Of a stretch of 64,000 nt of DNA, positions 49,639 to 57,034 are shown piece after piece; position 1 is the stretch's first letter; the number at the start of each line of letters is the position of its first letter. The notes below the pieces were generated by a model, which was not told the DNA's origin, did no database searches, and saw nothing but the letters and a program-made list of their open reading frames with translations. Location: contig UQPB01000002.1 in the NCBI GenBank assembly GCA_900542835.1, positions 62,001-126,000 of the forward strand, read 5' to 3'. This stretch comes from an uncultured Pelosinus sp. GTDB lineage: Bacteria > Bacillota > Negativicutes > Sporomusales > Acetonemataceae. Position numbers and translations under genes: made by a program.

Positions 49639-51032
49639 GACACAAAATGCCTGAGCAGGCGCCGGAGGAGCGCCGCCGCAATTTTTCCGAAGTTGCGCTT
49701 GGCTACAGCGGCGAGCTGGCCAAAGCGGAGGCTTCACGCTGCCTGCAGTGCAAAACGGCTCCCTGTCGCAAGGGTTGTCCGGTTGAGGTGAATATTCCCG
49801 GCTTTATCCTGCATCTGCGCGAAGACCGTCCTGATCAGGCGGTGGCGGAAATCAGGCAAAAGAATAATCTTCCGGCCGTGTGCGGACGGGTCTGTCCGCA
49901 GGAACACCAGTGCGAGAAATTTTGTGTTCTCGCGAAGAAGGGACAGGCGGTGGCAATCGGCCGTCTGGAACGCTTTGCCGCCGATTACGGCTTGTCCTGC
50001 GCTTGCGAGCCTCGCGCTGCTGAAGCAGCGCCGCTGGGCAAGGTAGCGGTGATCGGCGCCGGACCGGCCGGCTTGACTGCCGCTGGCGACCTGGCTTGTC
50101 TTGGCTATGCTGTAACCGTTTTTGAAGCCTTGCATGAACCGGGGGGCGTGTTGATGTACGGCATTCCCGAGTTCCGGCTGCCAAAAGCGATTGTCCGCAG
50201 GGAAATTGACGGTTTAAAGCAGCTTGGAGTAACCATTGAGGTCAACGCGATTGCCGGCAAAACGTTTACGGTTGACGAGTTGTTCGAGGAGGAGGGCTAT
50301 GAAGCTGTATTTATCGGTACGGGCGCAGGCTTGCCTCACTTTATGGATATTCCGGGAGAAAATCTAAACGGTGTTTATTCCGCTAATGAATTTCTCACCC
50401 GTGTCAACCTGATGAAAGCCTATCAGTTTCCGCGCGCCGGTACTCCGGTTCACATCGGCAAGGCTGTTGCCGTAATCGGTGCCGGCAATGTGGCGATGGA
50501 TTCGGCCCGGACAGCGCTGCGTCTGGGGGCTGATAATGTGTATATCGTTTATCGCCGCTCTGAGGCGGAGATTCCGGCGCGGGCAGAAGAACTGGAGCAT
50601 GCGAAGGAAGAGGGCGTTCAATTTCGCCTCCTGACCGCTCCGGTTAGTATCAGCGGCAACGATCGCGGCTGGGTCAATGGTCTGGAATGTGTTAAAATGG
50701 AACTGGGCGAGCCGGACCAATCAGGTCGCCGCCGGCCGGTCGCCATTCCGGATTCGGAATTTACCCTGCCGGTAGACACTGTCATCATGGCGATCGGGCA
50801 GGGCCCGAACCCGCTGGTACAGCACACGACTCCCGGCTTGCGTGTAAATAGAAACGGCAATATTATTGCTGACGAAGCCGGCTTCACTTCCAAAGAAGGA
50901 GTATTTGCCGGCGGTGATATTGTCACTGGCGCCGCTACCGTCATTCTGGCGATGGGTGCTGGCAAAAAAGCGGCGGCCGCTATTCACGGTTATCTGACAG
51001 AAAAGCATCAGGCGGAGGCTGCTCATGATTGA
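49629..51032 (+). CDS. nfnB: NfnB: NADPH-binding, glutamate synthase-like subunit
   Basis: A 467-residue partner of NfnA. An N-terminal two-[4Fe-4S] domain (CLQCKTAPCRKGCPVEVNIPGF, CGRVCPQEHQCEKFC) is followed by FAD-binding GAGPAGLTAAGDLA and NADP-binding GAGNVAMDSARTALRLGA. No GOGAT large-subunit gene is adjacent, so bifurcating NfnB is likelier than glutamate synthase beta. ATG 49629 is chosen for its spacing to GGAGGTG; it overlaps nfnA by 10 bases. Confidence 0.9.
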   Translation: MQMRHKMPEQAPEERRRNFSEVALGYSGELAKAEASRCLQCKTAPCRKGCPVEVNIPGFILHLREDRPDQAVAEIRQKNNLPAVCGRVCPQEHQCEKFCVLAKKGQAVAIGRLERFAADYGLSCACEPRAAEAAPLGKVAVIGAGPAGLTAAGDLACLGYAVTVFEALHEPGGVLMYGIPEFRLPKAIVRREIDGLKQLGVTIEVNAIAGKTFTVDELFEEEGYEAVFIGTGAGLPHFMDIPGENLNGVYSANEFLTRVNLMKAYQFPRAGTPVHIGKAVAVIGAGNVAMDSARTALRLGADNVYIVYRRSEAEIPARAEELEHAKEEGVQFRLLTAPVSISGNDRGWVNGLECVKMELGEPDQSGRRRPVAIPDSEFTLPVDTVIMAIGQGPNPLVQHTTPGLRVNRNGNIIADEAGFTSKEGVFAGGDIVTGAATVILAMGAGKKAAAAIHGYLTEKHQAEAAHD

Positions 51033-52185
51033 GCAGGCGGGGCGGATGCAGGGCTTGAGTTCGGCGATTTTTTCGCAGGTGGACGCTTTGCGCCGGCAAG
51101 CCGTCGCCACTGGCAGCGACGTGATTAACTTAAGTATTGGCAGCCCGGATCTGGCACCGGCGCCGCATATCACGGCGGCGCTGCAGGCTGCAGTAATGGA
51201 TGCTGCCAGTTATGGCTATACCCTGTCAAAAGGAACGCCTGAGTTTTTGGCTGCGGCTGCCAACTGGTATAAAAAATTCGGCGTTGATCTGGACCCGGAA
51301 AGCGAAGTTCATTCCCTGATCGGCTCCCAGGACGGTCTGGCCCATCTCGCGCTTTGCCTGATTAATCCTGGTGATGTGGTTCTGGTCCCTGATCCCGGCT
51401 ATCCGATTTTCAGCGCCGGTCCGCTGGTTGCCGGCGCCGAACTGCGACTGATGCCGCTCCGGGCTGAAAATCAATTTTTGCCCGATCTTGATGCGATTGA
51501 TGCGGCTACGCTGCGGCGGGCTAAGCTGATGATCCTGAACTATCCCAATAATCCGCTGGCAGCCACTGCACCTCGCGATTTTTTTGTTAAGGTTATCGAA
51601 TTCGCCAGGCGGCACCAGATCATTGTCTGTCATGATTTTGCTTATAGCGAGCTGGTTTTTGACGGTTATCGCCCGGACAGCATTCTCAGCATCCCCGGCG
51701 CCAAGGAGGTGGCGATCGAATTCCACTCGCTGTCAAAAACCTATAACATGGCAGGCTGCCGCGTTGCCTTCGCTGTCGGTAATGCCGAGGTCATTTCGCT
51801 GCTGGGACGGTTAAAATCCAATTTCGACTACGGCATCTTTTTCCCGGTGCAGAAGGCCGCTGTTGCCGCTCTAACCGGACCGCAGGAGTGCGTAGCGACT
51901 ACAGCCCGTTGCTATCAGCGGCGGCGGGATATTATCGTTAATGGACTGCAGGCGATCGGCTGGAATGTGGTTAAGCCGCAAGCATCAATGTTTGTCTGGG
52001 CGCCAGTGCCGAAAGGCGTTGCTTCTTTCAGCTTTGCTACAGAGCTAATCCAGCATGCCGGCGTATCGGTTACTCCCGGCATTGGTTTTGGCCCGCATGG
52101 CGAAGGCCATATCCGGATCGCGCTGGTGCAGCCTGAGCACAGGCTGGCGGAAGCTGTAGACCGCATCAGGCAATGGCTGGGATAA
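51025..52185 (+). CDS. PLP-dependent aminotransferase, class I/II
   Basis: A 386-residue fold-type I aminotransferase resembling LL-diaminopimelate or aspartate-type enzymes. Features: LSIGSPDLAPAPHI, GYTLSKGTPEF, LNYPNNPLAATA, CHDFAYSELVFDG, the PLP Lys in EFHSLSKTYNMAGCRVAF, and GHIRIALVQPEHRL. It overlaps nfnB by eight bases. In a methionine-salvage operon a 4-methylthio-2-oxobutyrate aminotransferase is conceivable, but the upper steps of that route are missing, so the substrate stays open. Confidence 0.82.
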   Translation: MIEQAGRMQGLSSAIFSQVDALRRQAVATGSDVINLSIGSPDLAPAPHITAALQAAVMDAASYGYTLSKGTPEFLAAAANWYKKFGVDLDPESEVHSLIGSQDGLAHLALCLINPGDVVLVPDPGYPIFSAGPLVAGAELRLMPLRAENQFLPDLDAIDAATLRRAKLMILNYPNNPLAATAPRDFFVKVIEFARRHQIIVCHDFAYSELVFDGYRPDSILSIPGAKEVAIEFHSLSKTYNMAGCRVAFAVGNAEVISLLGRLKSNFDYGIFFPVQKAAVAALTGPQECVATTARCYQRRRDIIVNGLQAIGWNVVKPQASMFVWAPVPKGVASFSFATELIQHAGVSVTPGIGFGPHGEGHIRIALVQPEHRLAEAVDRIRQWLG

Positions 52186-52213
52186 AGTTTAGCGATACAA
52201 GGAGGCATAACCG

Positions 52214-52564
52214 ATGATGCGGGCGCTAAATTTTTACTCGCCGCAGCACCACGAACAACTGCGGCAGAGGCGAAAAAAATGTACAATCCGTCTGGGCGAC
52301 AAAGCCGGCAAATACGCTGAAGGCGATGTTGTCTGGATTACGGTAGGGAAACGCTATCAGCCTAAGCAGAAAATTTTCACTGCCGTCATTGACCGGGTGC
52401 TGGTTAAGCCGATTGCCCAGCTGACCAGCGAAGATATCCAGGGCGAGAATCCCGATGGCGCTGATGTAAAAGATGTCTTGGCTTTTCTGGAAGGCATGTA
52501 TGATAAGACCATGACGCCGACAGACAAAGTCACGGTTGTTTATTTTTCCGAAATTATCGCATGA
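52214..52564 (+). CDS. ASCH/PUA-like small protein
   Basis: A 116-residue protein with an ASCH-like beta-barrel pattern: ALNFYSPQHHEQLRQRRKKCTIRLGDKAGKY..GDVVWITVG, IDRVLVKPIAQLTSEDIQGE, and VTVVYFSEI at the end. ASCH domains bind RNA or modified nucleosides. Its position between an aminotransferase and pduL is unexplained. AAGGAGG precedes ATG 52214. Confidence 0.65.
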   Translation: MMRALNFYSPQHHEQLRQRRKKCTIRLGDKAGKYAEGDVVWITVGKRYQPKQKIFTAVIDRVLVKPIAQLTSEDIQGENPDGADVKDVLAFLEGMYDKTMTPTDKVTVVYFSEIIA

Positions 52565-52618
52565 ATCGCAGTTGCACGCAGTCACCAACCGCAGCAACAG
52601 TAAAAGGAGAGATTTACT

Positions 52619-53194
52619 ATGTCAACAAAAAAAATTCCTGTGGGTGTATCCGGACGACATTTGCATGTAACCCGTGAGCATTTGGATATCTTATACGGTG
52701 CAGGCTATCAATTGCAGGCCGTTAAGGCTTTGTCACAGCCAGGGCAGTTCGCCTGTCAGGAAACGGTTGATATTGTCGGACCCAAGGGCAGTTTTAAAAA
52801 TGTCCGGATTCTTGGACCGGAACGGAAAAAAACGCAAATTGAAGTGGCGCTGACGGATGCCATTAAGCTGGGGGTTAAACCGCCGGTGCGCGACTCCGGC
52901 GATCTGGCCGGGTCACCGGGAGTGACCATTGTCGGTCCTAACGGCAGCGTGACGCTTGAACAAGGCGTCATTGCCGCTATGCGTCATATTCATATGACGC
53001 CGGAGGATGCGACGGTTTTTGGCGTCAAGGATAAAGATATTGTCAAAGTCCGGTTCGAGGGCGAGCGAGGGTTGATTTTCGATCAGGTTTTAATCAGAGT
53101 AAGCGACCAGTTCCAGTTGGAAATGCACATTGATACAGACGAGGGCAACGCGGCTATGGCAAAAACCGGCGACCAGGTTGAAATTATCGCCTGA
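52619..53194 (+). CDS. pduL: Phosphate acyltransferase PduL
   Basis: A 191-residue phosphotransacylase of the PduL type, converting acetyl- or propanoyl-CoA and phosphate to acyl-phosphate. The duplicated beta-barrel motifs VSGRHLHVTREHL and MRHIHMTPEDA carry the zinc-binding histidines, with ETVDIVGPKGSF and GVTIVGPNGS between. No microcompartment shell genes or targeting helix are seen, so it is probably a cytosolic housekeeping enzyme for ATP from acetyl-CoA. Last gene of the mtn operon; copy B of the structured element begins 18 bases after the stop. Confidence 0.92.
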   Translation: MSTKKIPVGVSGRHLHVTREHLDILYGAGYQLQAVKALSQPGQFACQETVDIVGPKGSFKNVRILGPERKKTQIEVALTDAIKLGVKPPVRDSGDLAGSPGVTIVGPNGSVTLEQGVIAAMRHIHMTPEDATVFGVKDKDIVKVRFEGERGLIFDQVLIRVSDQFQLEMHIDTDEGNAAMAKTGDQVEIIA

Positions 53195-53212
53195 GTTAGA
53201 ACCTGATTTCCC

Positions 53213-53378
53213 GGCCGTTTAGAAAGCCTCAGATACGATTTGGCCTCGCCAGCCCAGCGGTGACGCGTGCATACGCAGCATGGGATCGCGAGGCCCTGGC
53301 GCAACTCTTGACGCTTTAGCGGCTTCGCGGTGGCGCCATCTCCCTTGCGGAGAACAATGTCGATGGGCTTAAACGGCC
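53213..53378 (+). repeat. Structured element, copy B (candidate 3'-UTR RNA)
   Basis: The same helices as copy A (20450-20572): P1 GGCCGTTT (53213-53220) with AAACGGCC (53371-53378), P2 AAGCCT with GGGCTT, P3 GGCCTCGC with GCGAGGCC, P4 GCGT with ACGC. An extra arm (TGGCGC with GCGCCA, about 53297-53338) is inserted after P3. With the following terminator and the iclR promoter it fills the 346-base gap between pduL and the iclR-type gene. Confidence 0.7.
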
Positions 53379-53381
53379 TGA

Positions 53382-53416
53382 CTCCTGAATCTTCGATTCA
53401 GGAGTTTTTTGTTTTT
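53382..53416 (+). terminator. Rho-independent terminator after element copy B
   Basis: CTCCTGAAT (53382-53390) with ATTCAGGAG (53396-53404), extended by a C-G pair around a TTC loop, then TTTTTTGTTTTT. It ends the mtn operon. Confidence 0.92.
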
Positions 53417-53462
53417 AACCCGTTTCAAGTATTCTGTATTTTCTTTTAATTAACAGGGCTTT

Positions 53463-53490
53463 TTGAACTGCAACGGGAATAGAGTATAAC
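53463..53490 (+). promoter_or_regulatory. Promoter of the iclR-kor unit
   Basis: TTGAAC (53463-53468), 16 bases, TATAAC (53485-53490). Confidence 0.55.
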
Positions 53491-53540
53491 AGAACGCTGT
53501 TCGGTATATGGAAACAAGCACAAATAAGGAGAGGGTGCCG

Positions 53541-54320
53541 TTGCCCGGAGATAAGCAATATGTTGTCGCTTCAGTGGACAGGGCACTGGAGCTGCTGATG
53601 CTGCTCAGTAAATCGCCGCGGGACATGGGGATAACAGAATTAAGTAAACTGCTTAATGTGCACAAGAGTACTGTCCACAGCCTGCTGACTACACTGGCTC
53701 AGCGCGGTTTTGTCAGACAGACCGAAGCCTCACGCTATACCCTGGGCTTGCAGCTAATCAAGCTGGGAACGATTTGTGCCGACCGGCTGGACATCCGCAG
53801 CGCCTCCCGCCCGGTCATGAGTCAACTGGCGGCAGAGACGCAGGCGGTTGTATTGCTGGCAATGCTTTCAAATGAAAAGGTAACAATTGTGGAAAAGATT
53901 GAGCCGGAGCAATCGTTTTTGCTCATCCCGAAATTCGATTTCAGTATTACGCTGCACAGTACCGCGGTTGGCAAGGTACTGTTTGCCAGTATGCCAGATC
54001 ATTTTGTCGAGGCTGTGCTGGCGCGGGGACTTGCCCGCTATACCGCGCAAACGATTACCGCCAGAGATGCAATGCTGGCGGAACTGGCGGCCGTTCGTTC
54101 TCAAGGCTACGCGATCGGCTGCAATGAGACCATCGACGGCATTGCCTGTATTGCGGCGCCGGTTTATGATGCTGCCGGCCACACCGCTGCTGCCCTGTCG
54201 ATTTCCAGTTCCAGTTCAACCATATCCGCTGCCCTGCGGCAGCAGCTGATTGCGCTGGTGTGCGGCAAAGCCGCCGCTATATCAAGCCGGCTGGGCTATT
54301 ACGGACCGGCCGTAGTTTGA
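53541..54320 (+). CDS. IclR family transcriptional regulator
   Basis: A regulator with an N-terminal winged helix-turn-helix (ITELSKLLNVHKSTVHSLLTTLAQRGFVRQ) and a C-terminal IclR effector domain (SFLLIPKFDFSITLHSTAVGKVLFA, GYAIGCNETIDGIACIAAPV). TTG 53541 is favoured because AAGGAG lies nine bases upstream; GTG 53535 and ATG 53508 are also in frame, but ATG 53508 has no ribosome site. It lies 18 bases before the kor genes, so it probably controls them in response to a carboxylic acid. Confidence 0.9.
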   Translation: MPGDKQYVVASVDRALELLMLLSKSPRDMGITELSKLLNVHKSTVHSLLTTLAQRGFVRQTEASRYTLGLQLIKLGTICADRLDIRSASRPVMSQLAAETQAVVLLAMLSNEKVTIVEKIEPEQSFLLIPKFDFSITLHSTAVGKVLFASMPDHFVEAVLARGLARYTAQTITARDAMLAELAAVRSQGYAIGCNETIDGIACIAAPVYDAAGHTAAALSISSSSSTISAALRQQLIALVCGKAAAISSRLGYYGPAVV

Positions 54321-54338
54321 CAGAAAGGGGGAAACCAC

Positions 54339-54542
54339 ATGCCAAAACCGGTTTTCAATCAGGAACGCTGTAAAGGCTGTGAGCTGTGCACAGCGGTATG
54401 CCCCAAAAAAATTATTGTGATGTCTGACCAGTTTAACAGCAAGGGCTACCGCTGTTCAGCCTGCAGTGACGCGTCCCGCTGCATCGGCTGCCTGTTGTGT
54501 GCCCGGACTTGTCCCGATATGGCAATTGAAATTTACTCATAG
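54339..54542 (+). CDS. korD: 2-oxoacid:ferredoxin oxidoreductase, ferredoxin-like delta subunit
   Basis: A 67-residue two-[4Fe-4S] protein: CKGCELCTAVCPKK and CIGCLLCARTCPDM. It is the electron-carrying subunit of a four-part 2-oxoacid:ferredoxin oxidoreductase, followed in order by alpha, beta and gamma. AAGGGGG precedes the ATG. Confidence 0.92.
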   Translation: MPKPVFNQERCKGCELCTAVCPKKIIVMSDQFNSKGYRCSACSDASRCIGCLLCARTCPDMAIEIYS

Positions 54543-54554
54543 GAGGTGGACGGT

Positions 54555-55622
54555 TTGGCGGAAAAAGTATTGATGAAGGGAAACGAAGCGCTCGGCGAAG
54601 CGGCAATTATCGCTGGCTGCCGGCATTATTTCGGGTATCCGATAACGCCGCAGACGGAAATAACCGAATACATGGCCAGGCGATTGCCACAGGTAAACGG
54701 CGTTTTCCTGCAAGCGGAGAGCGAAATTGCCGCCATCAACATGGTTTACGGCGCCGCCGGTGCCGGCGCCAGAGTAATGACCTCTTCATCCAGTCCCGGA
54801 ATCAGCCTGAAGCAGGAAGGAATTTCCTATCTCGCCGGGGCCGAGCTTCCCTGCGTTATTGTCAATATCCAGCGGGGTGGCCCCGGACTGGGCAGCATTC
54901 AGCCGGCGCAGTCTGATTATTTTCAAGCCACTAAAGGCGGCGGTCACGGTGATTACCACTGTATTGTGCTGGCGCCGAACTCGGTGCAGGAGATGGTTGA
55001 CATTACGGTTACCGCATTCGATCTGGCAGACAGGTATCGAACACCTGTTCTTGTTTTAGGTGACGGCGCATTGGGACAAATGATGGAGCCGGTTGTTTTT
55101 CCCGCCGGCGGCAGTCCGGCGACGGAGAAAGCATGGGCGGCAGCTGGCATGAAGGATCGGACCCGTCCCAATATCATCAACTCACTGCATCTGAAAGCAG
55201 ACGAACAGGAACGCCATAATGACAGCCTGCAGGCCCGCTATGGTATTATTAGCAGGAGCGAGACCCGCTGTGAGGAAATCGGCACCGACGATGCCGAATT
55301 GATTCTGGTCGCTTACGGCATTACCGCCCGCATCGCCCGGACCGCGGTGGAAAAGGCGAGGGCAGCCGGTCTGAAAGCTGGCCTGTTCAGGCCGGTCTCG
55401 TTATGGCCATTCCCGTCGGAGCCCCTGGCTGCAGCAGCTGCTGGAGCGAAGGCTCTGCTGACTGTTGAGTTGAGCGCCGGCCAGATGGTGGAGGATGTAA
55501 AACTGGCGGTACAATGTGCGAAGCCGGTGCATTTTTATGGTCGTTATGGCGGCATGATTCCCGGTCCGGGAGAAATTTATCAGGAAATTACAGCTATTTT
55601 TTCGGGGAAAGGAGGCCGCTAA
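54555..55622 (+). CDS. korA: 2-oxoacid:ferredoxin oxidoreductase alpha subunit
   Basis: A 355-residue KorA/VorB-type subunit. Features: FGYPITPQTEITEYMA, QAESEIAAINMVYGAAGAG, TSSSSPGISLKQEGISYLAGAELP and NIQRGGPGLGS. The enzyme oxidatively decarboxylates a 2-oxoacid to acyl-CoA with reduction of ferredoxin. 2-oxoglutarate and branched-chain 2-oxoacids are both possible; sequence alone does not decide. TTG 54555 is placed seven bases after AGGAGGT. Confidence 0.92.
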   Translation: MAEKVLMKGNEALGEAAIIAGCRHYFGYPITPQTEITEYMARRLPQVNGVFLQAESEIAAINMVYGAAGAGARVMTSSSSPGISLKQEGISYLAGAELPCVIVNIQRGGPGLGSIQPAQSDYFQATKGGGHGDYHCIVLAPNSVQEMVDITVTAFDLADRYRTPVLVLGDGALGQMMEPVVFPAGGSPATEKAWAAAGMKDRTRPNIINSLHLKADEQERHNDSLQARYGIISRSETRCEEIGTDDAELILVAYGITARIARTAVEKARAAGLKAGLFRPVSLWPFPSEPLAAAAAGAKALLTVELSAGQMVEDVKLAVQCAKPVHFYGRYGGMIPGPGEIYQEITAIFSGKGGR

Positions 55623-55624
55623 GC

Positions 55625-56380
55625 ATGACGAAAGCGCTGTTTTCACGACCGCAATCACTGCTTGACGTCCCCATGCATTACTGTCCCGGCTGTCATCATG
55701 GCATTATTCACCGCCTGGTAGCTGAGGTTCTGGACGAACTTGGCGTCAGGGAAATAACCGTGGGCATCGCTCCCGTCGGCTGTTCGGTGCTCGCGTATGA
55801 ATATTTCAACTGCGATATGATGGAAGCCGCTCATGGCCGGGCACCGGCGGTTGCCACCGGCGTGAAGCGGGTATTGCCGCAAGCGGTTGTGTTTACCTAT
55901 CAAGGAGATGGTGATCTGGCGGCGATTGGCTGTGGCGAAATTGTTCACGCTGCGGTGCGGGGCGAAAAAATCACCACAATCTTTGTTAACAACGCCATTT
56001 ACGGTATGACCGGAGGGCAGATGGCGCCGACAACGCTTGCCAGCCAGGTGACGACTACCTCGCCCTACGGGCGCCAGCCTGGTGAGACCGGTATGCCGCT
56101 GCGGATGTCGGAAATGCTTGCCTGTATCGATGGCGCTGTTTATATTGCCAGAGTAGCCGTCAATAATCCGGTAAATATGACGAAAGCAAAGGCGGCGATT
56201 AAACAGGCGTTTCAACTGCAATTGCGCAATGCCGGCTTTAGTATGGTGGAAGTTTTGTCAACCTGTCCGACTAACTGGGGGCTGACGCCGCTGGAAGCGG
56301 TTGCCTGGCTGGAACAAAAACTGATTCCGTACTATCCTCTGGGGATAGTGAAATCACCGGCGGAGGTGACGAACGCGTGA
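55625..56380 (+). CDS. korB: 2-oxoacid:ferredoxin oxidoreductase beta subunit (TPP-binding)
   Basis: A 251-residue subunit binding thiamine diphosphate: YCPGCHHGIIHRLVAEVLDEL, APVGCSVLAYEYFNCD, and the TPP motif GDGDLAAIG ending in NNAIYGMTGGQMAPT. ATG 55625 follows GGAGG in the korA tail. It overlaps korC by GTGA. Confidence 0.93.
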   Translation: MTKALFSRPQSLLDVPMHYCPGCHHGIIHRLVAEVLDELGVREITVGIAPVGCSVLAYEYFNCDMMEAAHGRAPAVATGVKRVLPQAVVFTYQGDGDLAAIGCGEIVHAAVRGEKITTIFVNNAIYGMTGGQMAPTTLASQVTTTSPYGRQPGETGMPLRMSEMLACIDGAVYIARVAVNNPVNMTKAKAAIKQAFQLQLRNAGFSMVEVLSTCPTNWGLTPLEAVAWLEQKLIPYYPLGIVKSPAEVTNA

Positions 56381-56913
56381 TTCATGAAATGATCATCGCC
56401 GGCTTTGGCGGCCAGGGAGTTATGGTGATGGGACAACTGCTGACCTATGCCGGTATGCTGGAGCGTAAGCAGGTGTCCTGGATTCCCTCCTATGGCCCGG
56501 AAATGCGCGGCGGTACGGCCAACTGTTCGGTTATTATTTCCGACGAGCCGGTAGGGGCACCGATTGTCAGCGAAGCCAGCGCTGTTGTGGCCATGAATCT
56601 GCCATCGCTGGAAAAGTTTGAACCGCTGCTGCGACCCGGCGGCATTCTGCTGATCAACAGCGCCTTGATTGACCGCGAGGCCGGTCGCGGCGATATCCGT
56701 GCCTATCGCCTGGCCTTTAACGCCATTGCCAGTGAGCTGGGGAACAGCAAAGCCGCCAATATGGTGGCTCTTGGCGCCGTTGTCGCCGCTACCCAGGCGG
56801 TAACGGCACAGTCGGTACTGCAGGCGTTTGAAAAGATGTTTGCCAACCGGCCGAAACTGCTGGCCATAAACCGCTTGGCACTGGCAGCCGGGGCCGAACG
56901 TCTGCAGCAGTGA
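56377..56913 (+). CDS. korC: 2-oxoacid:ferredoxin oxidoreductase gamma subunit
   Basis: A 178-residue gamma subunit: AGFGGQGVMVMGQLLTYAGM, WIPSYGPEMRGGTANCSVIISD and PSLEKFEPLLRPGG. GTG 56377 overlaps the korB stop, so stoichiometric translation is likely. It ends the kor operon; the 121 bases that follow hold no gene. Confidence 0.93.
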   Translation: MIHEMIIAGFGGQGVMVMGQLLTYAGMLERKQVSWIPSYGPEMRGGTANCSVIISDEPVGAPIVSEASAVVAMNLPSLEKFEPLLRPGGILLINSALIDREAGRGDIRAYRLAFNAIASELGNSKAANMVALGAVVAATQAVTAQSVLQAFEKMFANRPKLLAINRLALAAGAERLQQ

Positions 56914-57034
56914 CTGCCTGTCAGCTGCGCCGGTTCAATCAAACGTCAAGAAGGTAAATTTCGGTAAAAAAAGGCAGGAATTCCGGGCTTGGTGGCGAAA
57001 AGAATACAGTATCAAGTGTAAGGTGGTTGACTGT

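Noticed and set aside
49629..51032. Glutamate synthase small subunit.
   Set aside because: No large subunit is nearby and the gene directly follows nfnA, so NfnB is the better reading.
52619..53194. Bacterial microcompartment locus around pduL.
   Set aside because: No shell protein gene or encapsulation peptide is present in the window.
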